This document shows positions 49,202 through 57,727 of a stretch of 64,000 bases of DNA, piece by piece. Position numbers and translations under genes: made by a program. The DNA comes from Sphingomonas sp. (GTDB lineage: Bacteria; Pseudomonadota; Alphaproteobacteria; Sphingomonadales; Sphingomonadaceae). The notes under the pieces were generated by a model that was given only the letters and a program-made list of their open reading frames with translations, did no database searches and was not told where the DNA came from. The stretch is taken from contig NZ_JAGIAM010000007.1 in NCBI RefSeq assembly GCF_017744835.1, positions 91,413 to 155,412 of the forward strand. Reading direction: 5' to 3'. Numbering within the stretch: the first letter of the stretch is position 1; each line of letters begins with the position of its first letter.

Positions 49202-50479
49202 GTGATTCGGCAGGGGCGGCGCGCGGTGCTCGGCGGGCTCGCCGCTTCGGCGGCGCTTGCAGCCGCTCCCGCGCTCGCGCGTCGATCCGACGGCGATGCG
49301 GAGCTGCTCCGCGCGCTCGACGCGCCCGGCAGCTATGCCGAGCGGCTGGCGCTTCTCCAGCGCTTCGATCCCAGGGCGTTCGGGCCTTCGCGAAAGATCG
49401 ACCTGCGCACCGTGCGCGATGCGCTCGCGATCGACGTCGCGCTGTCGCGGCTGGTTCCGGGCGGGAAGGGGGAGGGTCCCTATCGTCTGCCTCCTGCCGA
49501 TCAGCCGGGCCTCTGGCGCCATGCCAATGGCGCCCGCGCTTATCGCCTCCTGCTCGAACGCCAGCTCGGCATGGCAGTCGAACCCGAAGACGCACATCGC
49601 CGTTTTGAGCGCGAGATCGCGCGGCTGTCGCGGCGCGCGGACGCACTGATGCGGGGGCTGGGCTTCGCGAGCGGAAGCGTGGCCGAGCGCTATCGCGCGA
49701 TGTTCGCCGATTCCCGCTGGCACTATCCCGACAATGACTCCGGGCGCGACCAGGCCGTTGCCGACATGAACCGCTGGCTCGACCGCGCCCGGTCGCGCGT
49801 TGCCACGCTGATCGGTCCGGTTCCCGCCGAGTGCCTTGATGTCCGCGCGCGCCGAATGACCCGCGCCGACGAAGCCGCGGGGAAGGGCGGCTATCGCGAC
49901 ATGCCTGCCGCGGGCCGGCCGGGTGCCTATTTCGTCGACCTCGAGGATATTGCCCGGCGCCCGCGCTGGAGCCTGGCGAGCGTGGCGCACCACGAGCTGC
50001 TGCCCGGCCATATGATCCAGGGGCCGATCGAGGCTGCGGCCAACCCGCACCCGCAGCGGCTCGCCTATCTGCCCGCCTTTTCCGAAGGCTGGGCGATCCA
50101 CGCCGAGCAGCTGATGGCGGCGGACGGCGCCTATCGCGGCGATGCGTTCGCCGAGATTGGCCATATCCATTGGCTGCTCTTTCGTCTCGCCCGCGGACTT
50201 GCCGACACCGGCATCCATCACCGGCGCTGGAGCCTCGACCAGGCGCGCGCCGAGATCGGAGGCGTGCAGGGCGTGCCGGCCTATTTCGCGGCTTTCGGTG
50301 CCGACATCGACCGGATCGGGCGGGAGCCCGGTTCGCGCGCGGCCGAGGCGCTTGCCTGGCTCGAGCTGTCGGCGCTAGTCGCCGCCCAGCCTTCCGCCGA
50401 GCAGCGGCGCCGGCAGCAGCAGCGCATCCTTCTTGGGGGACGCAAACCATTGCGGCTCTTGCGGGAGGGCCAGCCGTGA
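49202..50479 (+). CDS. DUF885-family exported metallopeptidase-like protein
   Basis: A 425-residue protein from GTG 49202 with a Tat-like signal (MIRQGRRAVLGGLAASAALAAAPALA). The DUF885 zinc signature HHELLPGHMIQ is near residues 262-272, with the downstream FSEGWAIHAEQLM that supplies a ligand. Family members are usually about 590 residues, so the N-terminal half is shortened here. DUF885 proteins are predicted peptidases; placement inside a hexuronate operon (gap of 40 bases after the hydratase gene) is unexpected. Confidence 0.8.
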   Translation: MIRQGRRAVLGGLAASAALAAAPALARRSDGDAELLRALDAPGSYAERLALLQRFDPRAFGPSRKIDLRTVRDALAIDVALSRLVPGGKGEGPYRLPPADQPGLWRHANGARAYRLLLERQLGMAVEPEDAHRRFEREIARLSRRADALMRGLGFASGSVAERYRAMFADSRWHYPDNDSGRDQAVADMNRWLDRARSRVATLIGPVPAECLDVRARRMTRADEAAGKGGYRDMPAAGRPGAYFVDLEDIARRPRWSLASVAHHELLPGHMIQGPIEAAANPHPQRLAYLPAFSEGWAIHAEQLMAADGAYRGDAFAEIGHIHWLLFRLARGLADTGIHHRRWSLDQARAEIGGVQGVPAYFAAFGADIDRIGREPGSRAAEALAWLELSALVAAQPSAEQRRRQQQRILLGGRKPLRLLREGQP

Positions 50480-50591
50480 TACATCGGACCGGTTCGGGTA
50501 CCCACGTTCGGCTTTTCCCGGGCGTTTTATACCACTATCAGAAACATTGTCGCGCTATGCGGGACGAGATAATCGCTTTGGGAGAGGCTGA

Positions 50592-51893
50592 ATGAGCGAC
50601 ACGAGGGAGGCAGCAGTGATGAGCGCTGCCGGGCGTGTGGGGCGCTATCGGTGGATGATCGTGGCGCTGCTCTTCGCCGCCACGGTGATCAACTATGTCG
50701 ATCGCCAGATGATCGGCGTGCTCAAGCCGACCCTGATGGCGGACCTCAAATGGGACGAGAAGGATTTCGCCAGCGTCATCATCTGGTTCCAGTTCGCCTA
50801 TGCGATCGGCTACATCGTCTTCGGCCGGGTCGTCGACAAGGTCGGCGCCCGCGTCGGCTACACCATTGCCTTCATCATCTGGCAGCTCGCGCACATCGCG
50901 CATGGCGCTGCCACCACAATGACCCATTTCGCGCTCGCACGCTTCAGCCTCGGCATCGGCGAATCGGGTAACTTCCCTGCCGGCATCAAGGCAGTGACCG
51001 ACTGGTTCCCCGCGCGCGAGCGCGCGTTCGCGATCGGCGTGTTCAATGCCGGCTCGAACATCGGCGCGATCGTCACGCCGCTGGTGGTGCCGCTGATGGT
51101 CATCGCTTGGGGCTGGCGCAGCGCCTTCGTGATCACCGGTGCCGTCAGCTTCGTGTGGCTGATCGCCTGGTGGTTCATGTACCGCGACCCGCGCGAGCAT
51201 CCGAAGGTCAGCCAGACCGAGCTCGAGTGGATCGAGCAGGACCCGGCCGATCCGGTGGTTCCGCTCGGTTATGGTGCCGTGCTCACGCGCAAGGAAACCT
51301 GGGCCTTCGCGCTCGGCAAGTTCTTCATCGATCCGATCTGGTGGTTCTTCCTCTTCTGGCTGCCCGGCTATCTGTTCGAGCGCTACGACCTGAACCTGCT
51401 CACCTTCGGCATCCCGCTCGCCGCGATCTATCTGATCTCGGACTTCGGCAGCGTCGCGGGCGGCTGGCTCTCCTCGCGGCTGATGAGCGCGGGCTGGACC
51501 GCGAACCGGGCGCGCAAGGTCACGATGCTGCTCTGCGCCTGCCTCGTGGTGCCCGTCACTTTCGCCGAGTCGATCTCGAGTGTGTGGATGGCGGTGCTCA
51601 TCATCGGCATCGCGACAGCCGCGCACCAGGCCTTCTCCGCCAATCTCTACGCGCTTCCCGCGGACATCTTCCCGCGCGCGGCGGTGGGCTCGGTGGTCGG
51701 CATCGGCGGTACCGCGGGCGCGGTCGGCGGCATGCTGATGTCGTTCTACGCCGGCGAGATCCTCGAGCGCGTAGGTACCTATTGGCCGCTGTTCGCGGTT
51801 GCTGCGAGCGCCTATTTCCTTGCGCTGATCTGCGTCCATCTGCTCTCGCCACGGCTGGCGCGCGTGGATATCGCGCAGGCCCCGCAGGCGTGA
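50592..51893 (+). CDS. MFS hexuronate transporter (ExuT-like)
   Basis: A 433-residue major-facilitator permease of the anion:cation symporter group with twelve predicted helices. RWMIVALLFAATVINYVDRQ with YVDRQMIGVL and GYIVFGRVVDKVGARVGY (MFS loop motif D-x-x-G-x-R) match ExuT/GudP-type uronate carriers, as do SLGIGESGNFPAGIKAVTDWFP and RERAFAIGVFNAGSNIGAI. It would import glucuronate/galacturonate or an unsaturated uronide. It sits directly before uxaC. A degenerate ACC..TATCAGAAAC element lies 47-61 bases upstream. Confidence 0.9.
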   Translation: MSDTREAAVMSAAGRVGRYRWMIVALLFAATVINYVDRQMIGVLKPTLMADLKWDEKDFASVIIWFQFAYAIGYIVFGRVVDKVGARVGYTIAFIIWQLAHIAHGAATTMTHFALARFSLGIGESGNFPAGIKAVTDWFPARERAFAIGVFNAGSNIGAIVTPLVVPLMVIAWGWRSAFVITGAVSFVWLIAWWFMYRDPREHPKVSQTELEWIEQDPADPVVPLGYGAVLTRKETWAFALGKFFIDPIWWFFLFWLPGYLFERYDLNLLTFGIPLAAIYLISDFGSVAGGWLSSRLMSAGWTANRARKVTMLLCACLVVPVTFAESISSVWMAVLIIGIATAAHQAFSANLYALPADIFPRAAVGSVVGIGGTAGAVGGMLMSFYAGEILERVGTYWPLFAVAASAYFLALICVHLLSPRLARVDIAQAPQA

Positions 51894-51923
51894 TGGCCGC
51901 CATTCAGTACACGGAGTAGTTCA

Positions 51924-53372
51924 ATGCCCAAGCCGCTGAAGCTCGATCCCGACCGGCTCTTCCCGGCAGAGGAGCGTACGCGCGGAATCGCGCGCGCGCT
52001 CTATGCCGAGATTGCACGCCTGCCGATCATCAGCCCGCACGGGCATACCGACCCGCGCTGGTTCGCCACCGATGAGAATTGGTCGAACGCGACCGAGCTG
52101 CTGCTCTCGCCCGACCATTATCTCTACCGCATGCTCTATTCGCAGGGCATCGCGCTCGACGATCTGTGCGTGCCGAGCAAGGCGGGGATGCCGGCGACCG
52201 ATCCCCGGAAAGCGTGGCGGACCCTGGCGGAGAACTGGCGTCTGTTCCGCGGCACGCCGTCGTCGATGTGGCTGAGCCATGTCTTCGCCGAGGTGTTCGG
52301 GATCGACGTCCAGCTCGATGCCTCGACCGCCGATCTCTACTACGACACGATCAACGCGAAGCTGGCGACCGACGCCTTCCGCCCGCGCGCGCTGTTCGAC
52401 CGGTTCGGGATCGAGTTCCTCGCGACGACCGAAGGGCCGCAGGACGACCTCTCGCATCACCATGCGATCCATAAGAGCGGCTGGCAGGGCAGGGTGGTCA
52501 CCACCTATCGCCCGGACGCCGTGATCGACGTCGAGCACGAGCAGTTCACCGGGGCGATGCGCACCTTCGCCGAAGTGACCGGCGAGGACGTCTACAGCTG
52601 GGACGGCTATCTCGCCGCGCACCGCAAGCGCCGCGCCGATTTCCGTGCGGCGGGGGCGACCGCGACCGATCACGGCCATGTCACCGCCCAGACGGCCAAC
52701 CTCAACCGTGACGAGGCCGAGCGGCTGTTCCGCACGATCCTGTCGGATCGCTGGACGCCCGCCGACGCGGAGCTGTTCCGCGCGCAGATGCTCACCGAGA
52801 TGGCGGCGATGTCGGTCGAGGACGGGATGGTGATGCAGATCCACCCCGGCTCGTTCCGCAACCACAATGGCGGGCTGTTCGACAGCCACGGCCGCGACAA
52901 GGGCGCCGACATCCCGCTGCGCACCGATTACGTCAGCGCGCTCAAGCCGCTGCTCGACCGGTTCGGCACGAACACCGATCTTTCGATCATCCTCTTCACG
53001 CTGGACGAAAGCACGTACGCGCGGGAGCTGGCGCCGCTCGCCGGGCATTATCCGTGCCTCAAGCTCGGCCCGAGCTGGTGGTTCCACGACAGCCCGGAGG
53101 GGATGCGCCGCTTCCGCGAGATGACCACCGAGACGGCGGGCTTCTACAACACCGTCGGCTTCAACGACGATACGCGCGCCTTCCTCTCGATCCCCGCGCG
53201 GCACGACGTCGCGCGGCGCGTGGACTGCGCCTTCCTCGCGCGCCTGGTGGCCGAGGGCCGGATGCTCGACTGGGAAGCCGCCGAGCTTGCCCAGGAGCTC
53301 ACCAACGGCCTCGTCAAGCGCGCCTACAAGCTTGAAACCCCCGCGCCGGCGCCCGTCGCCGCCGCAGCCTGA
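51924..53372 (+). CDS. uxaC: Uronate (glucuronate/galacturonate) isomerase
   Basis: A 482-residue amidohydrolase-fold enzyme that converts D-glucuronate to D-fructuronate and D-galacturonate to D-tagaturonate. It has the N-terminal metal motif PIISPHGHTDPRWFATDENW (HxH), FLATTEGPQDDLSHHHAI and MVMQIHPGSFRNHN, and the C-terminal SIPARHDVARRVDCAFLARLV. It starts at ATG 51924, 30 bases after the transporter. It matches the family's usual length of about 470. Confidence 0.95.
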   Translation: MPKPLKLDPDRLFPAEERTRGIARALYAEIARLPIISPHGHTDPRWFATDENWSNATELLLSPDHYLYRMLYSQGIALDDLCVPSKAGMPATDPRKAWRTLAENWRLFRGTPSSMWLSHVFAEVFGIDVQLDASTADLYYDTINAKLATDAFRPRALFDRFGIEFLATTEGPQDDLSHHHAIHKSGWQGRVVTTYRPDAVIDVEHEQFTGAMRTFAEVTGEDVYSWDGYLAAHRKRRADFRAAGATATDHGHVTAQTANLNRDEAERLFRTILSDRWTPADAELFRAQMLTEMAAMSVEDGMVMQIHPGSFRNHNGGLFDSHGRDKGADIPLRTDYVSALKPLLDRFGTNTDLSIILFTLDESTYARELAPLAGHYPCLKLGPSWWFHDSPEGMRRFREMTTETAGFYNTVGFNDDTRAFLSIPARHDVARRVDCAFLARLVAEGRMLDWEAAELAQELTNGLVKRAYKLETPAPAPVAAAA

Positions 53373-53386
53373 CAGACGGAGCACAT

Positions 53387-54226
53387 ATGTTCGACCGTAC
53401 TTACTACGCCACGCACCCTGACATGATGGAGTGCGTCTCGAACGAGGAGCTTCGGGACCGCTATCTGATCTCGGACCTGTTCCGCCAGGGCGAGTGCGTG
53501 CTCAACTACACCCATGCCGACCGCTTCGTGATCGGCGGCGTGCTGGCCGGCGCCACGCCGGTGAAGCTCCCCGACCAGACCGAGCCGGCATCGGCCGCCG
53601 GCCATCCGTTCCTCGAACGGCGCGAGCTGGCGATCGTCAATGTGGGCTCGGTCGAGGGCACCGTCACCGTCGACGGCGAGGCCTTCGCGCTGGGCAACAA
53701 GGACTGCCTCTATGTGACGATGGGCGCCAAGGAAGTGCTCTTCTCGGGCGACGGTGCCAAATTCTACCTCGCCTCGTGCCCGGCGCATAAGGCGTTCCAG
53801 ACGCGCAAGCTCTCGATCGCGGATGCCAATGCGCTCGACCGCGGCAGCCTCGAGGAATCGAACGAGCGGACGATCTACCAGCTCGTCATCCCCGGCGTGT
53901 GCGACAGCGCGCAGCTGGTGATGGGCCTGACCGTGCTCAAGCCGGGCTCGGTGTGGAACACCATGCCCCCGCACGTCCACGAGCGCCGCAGCGAGATCTA
54001 TTTCTACTTCGAGCTCGACGGGCCCAACGACCGCGTCTTCCATTACATGGGCGAAGGCGATGCCATGCGGCACATCGTCATGGCCAACGACGAGGCGGTG
54101 ATCTCGCCGCCCTGGTCGGTCCACATGGGTTCGGGCACAAAGGCCTATGCCTTCATCTGGGCGATGGCCGGCGAGAACCAGGACTATACCGACATGAACG
54201 TGCTGGACATCTGCCAGCTGGCGTAA
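53387..54226 (+). CDS. kduI: 5-dehydro-4-deoxy-D-glucuronate isomerase
   Basis: A 279-residue cupin enzyme turning 5-keto-4-deoxyuronate (the product of unsaturated uronides from pectin, alginate-like or heparinoid degradation) to 3-deoxy-D-glycero-2,5-hexodiulosonate. Start YYATHPDMMECVSNEELRDRYLI-like sequence, LERRELAIVNVGS, MPPHVHERRSEIYFYFEL (cupin His/His/Glu ligands) and ISPPWSVHMGSGTKAYAFIW (last His) are all diagnostic. It is 14 bases after uxaC and is followed by an inverted-repeat element before kduD. Confidence 0.96.
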   Translation: MFDRTYYATHPDMMECVSNEELRDRYLISDLFRQGECVLNYTHADRFVIGGVLAGATPVKLPDQTEPASAAGHPFLERRELAIVNVGSVEGTVTVDGEAFALGNKDCLYVTMGAKEVLFSGDGAKFYLASCPAHKAFQTRKLSIADANALDRGSLEESNERTIYQLVIPGVCDSAQLVMGLTVLKPGSVWNTMPPHVHERRSEIYFYFELDGPNDRVFHYMGEGDAMRHIVMANDEAVISPPWSVHMGSGTKAYAFIWAMAGENQDYTDMNVLDICQLA

Positions 54227-54235
54227 AAACTTCGT

Positions 54236-54356
54236 GCTCCCCCTCCCGCCTGCGGGAGGGGGTTGGGGGGTGGGCGCCCGCCCTCCATGAAATTCATCGC
54301 TCGCTGATAGCGGGCGCCCACCCCCCGGCCCCTCCCGCAAACGGGAGGGGAGGAGC
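54236..54356. repeat. Long inverted repeat between kduI and kduD
   Basis: A 121-bp element whose halves are near mirror images: GCTCCCCCTCCCG at one end and CGGGAGGGGAGGAGC at the other, inside which GGTGGGCGCCCGC (about 54270-54282) faces GCGGGCGCCCACC (about 54309-54321), with a short AT-richer centre. It includes small CCTCCCG-CCTG-CGGGAGG type hairpins. It resembles dispersed palindromic repeats of sphingomonads and sits only 5 bases before kduD, so it would fold into a strong structure upstream of its start codon. Confidence 0.75.
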
Positions 54357-54361
54357 ATGGA

Positions 54362-55117
54362 ATGACCAATCCCTTCGATCTCACCGGCAAGGTCGCCGTG
54401 ATCACCGGCGCGAACACCGGCATCGGCCAGGGCATCGCGCTCGCGCTCGCTGCGGCGGGCGCCGACATCGCCGCGGTCGGCCGCACGCCGGCCGAGGAAA
54501 CCGTCGAAAAGGCCCGCGCGCTCGGCCGCCGCGCCGAGATCATCTCGGCCGACCTTTCCACCATCGAGCCTGTGGGCAGGGTTGTGGACGAGGCTGTGGA
54601 AAAGCTTGGCGGGCTCGATATTCTCGTCAACAACGCCGGCATCATCCGCCGCAACGACAGCCTCGATTTCACCGAGGAGGATTGGGATGCGGTGATCGAC
54701 ACCAACCTCAAGTCTGTGTTCTTCCTCTGCCAGGCCGCCGGCCGTCACATGGTCGCCCAGGGCGGGGGCAAGATCATCAACATCGCGTCGATGCTGAGCT
54801 TCCAGGGCGGCATCCGGGTGCCGAGCTACACTGCGTCCAAGTCGGGGGTCGCCGGGCTCACCAAGCTGCTCGCCTGCGAATGGGCGGCCAAGGGCATCAA
54901 CGTCAACGCGATCGCCCCCGGCTATATCAGCACTAACAACACTTCCGCCCTCCAGTCCGACGAGACCCGTAACCGTCAGATCATGGAGCGCATTCCGGCA
55001 GGACGTTGGGGTTCGCCCGACGATCTGGGCGGCGCCGCGGTGTTCCTCGCCTCTTCGGCGGCGGACTATGTGCAGGGCCATGTGCTGGCCGTCGACGGCG
55101 GATGGCTGGCGCGATGA
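54362..55117 (+). CDS. kduD: 2-dehydro-3-deoxy-D-gluconate 5-dehydrogenase
   Basis: A 251-residue classical SDR that reduces 2,5-diketo-3-deoxygluconate to KDG. It has the NAD motif VITGANTGIGQGIALALA (TGxxxGIG), NNAGIIRR, the catalytic Ser/Tyr/Lys in NIASMLSFQGG and YTASKSGVAGLTK, and the KduD-typical APGYISTNNT. GGAGGAG lies just upstream. It overlaps kdgK by ATGA. Together with kduI it makes a complete KDU to KDG route. Confidence 0.93.
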   Translation: MTNPFDLTGKVAVITGANTGIGQGIALALAAAGADIAAVGRTPAEETVEKARALGRRAEIISADLSTIEPVGRVVDEAVEKLGGLDILVNNAGIIRRNDSLDFTEEDWDAVIDTNLKSVFFLCQAAGRHMVAQGGGKIINIASMLSFQGGIRVPSYTASKSGVAGLTKLLACEWAAKGINVNAIAPGYISTNNTSALQSDETRNRQIMERIPAGRWGSPDDLGGAAVFLASSAADYVQGHVLAVDGGWLAR

Positions 55118-56118
55118 CGATCGCCTTTTTCGGCGAGCTGATGCTGCGGCTCTCGCCCCCGGGGCGCGAGCTGCTGCTCCAGACGCCTGTGCTGCAGGTG
55201 AACGTCGGCGGCGCCGAGGCCAATGTCGCCACCGGTCTCGCTTGCCTCGGCCACAAGGTCCGTATGGTCAGCGCGGTCGCCGACAATGTGCTCGGCGCCG
55301 CGGTGATCGGCGAATTGCGGCGGCGCGGGGTGGATACCGCTACCGTGGTTTCCGAGCCCGGCCGGCTCGGCCTCTATTTCCTCACGCCAGGCGCGGGGTT
55401 GCGTGCTTCTGAGGTTGTCTATGACCGCGCGCATTCGGTGTTCGCCGACCGCGCCGCCGATGCCTGGGACTGGGATGCCGCGCTCGACGGCGCGACTCGT
55501 CTCCATCTGTCGGGAATCACCCCGGCGCTCGGGCCCAACACCGCCGCGGCCGCCATTGCCGCGGCTGAAGCGGCGACCGCGCGGGGTATCCCGGTTTCCT
55601 TCGATGGCAATTATCGGGCCAAGCTGTGGGAGGCGTGGGACAGCGATCCGCGCGGCGTGCTCACCCAGCTGATCGGTCATGCCGACATATTGTTCGGCAA
55701 CCACCGCGACGTCTCGCTGCTACTCGGCAAGAGCTTCTCGGGCGAAGGCTCGGACCGGCGGCGCGAAGCGGCCGAAGCCGCCTTCGCGGCTTTCCCCAAG
55801 CTTCAGCTCATCGCCTCGACCGCGCGTCATGTGCAGGACGCTGACAGCCACCGCATCGCCGCACGAGTCGATACGCGCGCGGGCGGGCACCAGACCGACG
55901 AGGTGTTGGTCGCCGGCATCGTCGACCGGATCGGCGCGGGCGACGCCTTCGCGGCGGGCGTTCTCCACGGGTTGTTGGAGGGTGGCGACGCGCGTGCGGC
56001 GGCCGAATCGGGCCTCGCGCTGACCGCGCTCAAGCATTCGCTCCCCGGCGACGCGAGCCTGTTCACGCGCGCGGACCTTGCCGCGTTCGACGCCGGCGGA
56101 ATGGACGTTCGCCGTTAA
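55114..56118 (+). CDS. kdgK: 2-dehydro-3-deoxygluconokinase (PfkB family)
   Basis: A 334-residue ribokinase-fold enzyme that phosphorylates KDG to KDPG for the Entner-Doudoroff aldolase. Start MTIAFFGELMLRLSPPG and VNVGGAEANVATGLACLGHKV (substrate loop), then the ATP/catalytic DRIGAGDAFAAGVLHGL with the catalytic Asp. The 4-base ATGA overlap with kduD couples translation. It closes the pathway from both uxaA/uxaC and kduI/kduD branches at KDG. The aldolase is not in the window. Confidence 0.92.
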   Translation: MTIAFFGELMLRLSPPGRELLLQTPVLQVNVGGAEANVATGLACLGHKVRMVSAVADNVLGAAVIGELRRRGVDTATVVSEPGRLGLYFLTPGAGLRASEVVYDRAHSVFADRAADAWDWDAALDGATRLHLSGITPALGPNTAAAAIAAAEAATARGIPVSFDGNYRAKLWEAWDSDPRGVLTQLIGHADILFGNHRDVSLLLGKSFSGEGSDRRREAAEAAFAAFPKLQLIASTARHVQDADSHRIAARVDTRAGGHQTDEVLVAGIVDRIGAGDAFAAGVLHGLLEGGDARAAAESGLALTALKHSLPGDASLFTRADLAAFDAGGMDVRR

Positions 56119-56144
56119 ATCTTTGTAGAAAGGCAAGTTCTCCA

Positions 56145-56175
56145 TCGGATGCGGTGTTTAGCCCGCTGCATCCGA
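56145..56175 (+). terminator. Possible terminator after kdgK
   Basis: TCGGATGC (56145-56152) and GCATCCGA (56168-56175) are exact reverse complements with a 15-base loop, 27 bases after the kdgK stop codon, and TTTT follows about 8 bases later. It is a moderate candidate for the end of the hexuronate operon. Confidence 0.4.
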
Positions 56176-56258
56176 ATGCTCCGTTTTGCCAATTCGGTAT
56201 ATCGGGTTAGGCTCTCCCTTGGGCAAATACCTGCCGGGGACTTGGGGAGGTACTATCG

Positions 56259-57434
56259 ATGGAGACGAACGGAATAATCGAGCGCGCAAAGAATATTCTC
56301 CTGCAACCGAAACCCGAATGGGAACGGGTTGATGCCGAGCCGGCGACGATCGGCTCGATTTACCGCAACTATGTGATCTTCCTTGCAGCGATTCCGGCCG
56401 TGGCCGGGTTCCTGGGTTCGATTCTCTTCGGCTGGTCGGCGTTCGGTCTCACCTATCGCCCGTCGATCATCGGCGCCCTGTCGAGTGCGGTGATCCAATA
56501 TGTGCTCGCGCTGGTCTCGGTCGCACTGATCGCGTGGATCATCAACGCGCTGGCGCCGACCTTCTCGGCTACGCGCGATCCGGTGCAGGCGTTCAAGGTG
56601 GCGGCCTATTCGGCAACCGCGAGCTGGGTGGCGGGCATCTTCGGCCTGCTTCCGCCGATCGGCTGGCTCTCGATCCTGGGACTCTACAGCCTGTATCTCC
56701 TCTATCTGGGGCTTCCGCGGCTGATGAAGGTGCCGGCCGAGAAGTCGGTGCCCTATCTCGCGGCGGTGATCATCGTCGCGGTGGTGGTGACGCTGGTGCT
56801 GGGGCTGCTCGCGGCGCCCGCCTCGCGACTCTTCCAGCCTTACCCGTCTGCGCTCGCCGAAGGTTCGGTCTCGGGCAATCTCTCCGTGCCGGGCGTCGGC
56901 TCGGTCGATCTCGGCAAGCTCGATGCAGCGTCGAAGGATCTCGAAGCAGCGGCAAAGCGTGCTGAAGCAGGGAACGCCAATCCGCCGAAGCTGGTCGATC
57001 CCGCCAAGCTTGAGGCGCTGCTGCCCGCGAGCATCGGCGGACTGGCGCGCAGCGGCGTCGAGAGCGCCTCGAACAGCGTTGGCGGCGTCGGCGCGGCGAG
57101 CATCGAGGCGCGCTACGGCAGCGGCGACGCAAATGCCGAGCTGACCATCACCGACATGGCCGGCCCGATGGGCGGGCTTGCCAGCCTGGGCGCGGCGCTC
57201 AACGTCGAATCGAACCAGAAAACCGAGACGGGCTATGAGCGCGTCGGCAAGGTCGATGGCCGCATGACCACCGAGAGCTGGGACGGGACCGCGCGCCAAG
57301 GCAAGTACGGGGTGCTCGTCGCCGAGCGCTTCATGGTCGAGGCCGAGGGCCGGGGCGTCGAGATGGACGCGCTCAAGGCGGCGGTCAGCGCCGTGAACTT
57401 CGGCGCGCTGGAGGCTGCTGCCGCAGCGCGGTGA
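56259..57434 (+). CDS. Yip1-domain membrane protein
   Basis: A 391-residue inner-membrane protein. The first part (IIERAKNILLQPKPEWERVDAE, then YVIFLAAIPAVAGFLGSILF) and the membrane segments to about residue 190 match the bacterial YIP1/DUF1282 family with five hydrophobic helices. The rest (about 195-391) is a soluble domain, NLSVPGVGSVDLGKLDAASK and EARYGSGDANAELTITDMAG, that resembles no family recognised here. Function unknown; Yip1 proteins are linked to membrane trafficking in eukaryotes. Its own promoter lies in the 140-base gap after kdgK. Confidence 0.78.
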   Translation: METNGIIERAKNILLQPKPEWERVDAEPATIGSIYRNYVIFLAAIPAVAGFLGSILFGWSAFGLTYRPSIIGALSSAVIQYVLALVSVALIAWIINALAPTFSATRDPVQAFKVAAYSATASWVAGIFGLLPPIGWLSILGLYSLYLLYLGLPRLMKVPAEKSVPYLAAVIIVAVVVTLVLGLLAAPASRLFQPYPSALAEGSVSGNLSVPGVGSVDLGKLDAASKDLEAAAKRAEAGNANPPKLVDPAKLEALLPASIGGLARSGVESASNSVGGVGAASIEARYGSGDANAELTITDMAGPMGGLASLGAALNVESNQKTETGYERVGKVDGRMTTESWDGTARQGKYGVLVAERFMVEAEGRGVEMDALKAAVSAVNFGALEAAAAAR

Positions 57435-57441
57435 GGGGCGA

Positions 57442-57461
57442 GGGGCGCGAGGTCGCGCCCC
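57442..57461. terminator. GC-rich hairpin after the Yip1 gene
   Basis: GGGGCGCGA (57442-57450) and TCGCGCCCC (57453-57461) are perfect complements with a two-base spacer, 8 bases after the stop codon. No U run follows, so termination would depend on other factors. Confidence 0.35.
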
Positions 57462-57610
57462 GCCGCCCGCGGTCGCGCTTCGCTCGATATAGTCATTTGC
57501 CCCCTCCACATCAGTTGATGCGGCGAGAACAAATTGAGAGCAAATCCTACTAGTCAAGCGAAACCGTTGGCGCGGTGGCACCAGGGGGGGCAATCACGAG
57601 GCTACGGAAA

Positions 57611-57686
57611 TGGTGCCGGTTGCAGGAATCGAACCCGCGACCTTCGGTTTACAAAACCGCTGCTCTACCAGCTGAGCTAAACCGGC
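57611..57686 (-). tRNA. tRNA-Thr (anticodon UGU)
   Basis: On the minus strand a 76-base tRNA begins GCCGGTT (57686-57680) and ends AACCGGC, discriminator A and encoded CCA (57613-57611). The D arm has TAGCTCAGCTGGTAGAGCA, the T arm GGGTTCGATTCC, and the anticodon loop TTTGTAA places TGT (UGU), which reads threonine ACA and related codons. It lies 41 bases upstream of the end of the DUF429 gene, on the same strand. Confidence 0.95.
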
Positions 57687-57727
57687 CCCGGGGCGAAGCC
57701 CCGTTTGTCTGGTGCCGCTCCCATGCT

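Noticed and set aside
36067..57686. tRNA-linked genomic island or integration site
   Set aside because: Neither tRNA-Leu nor tRNA-Thr has an integrase, partial tRNA copy or direct repeat nearby; neighbours are core genes.
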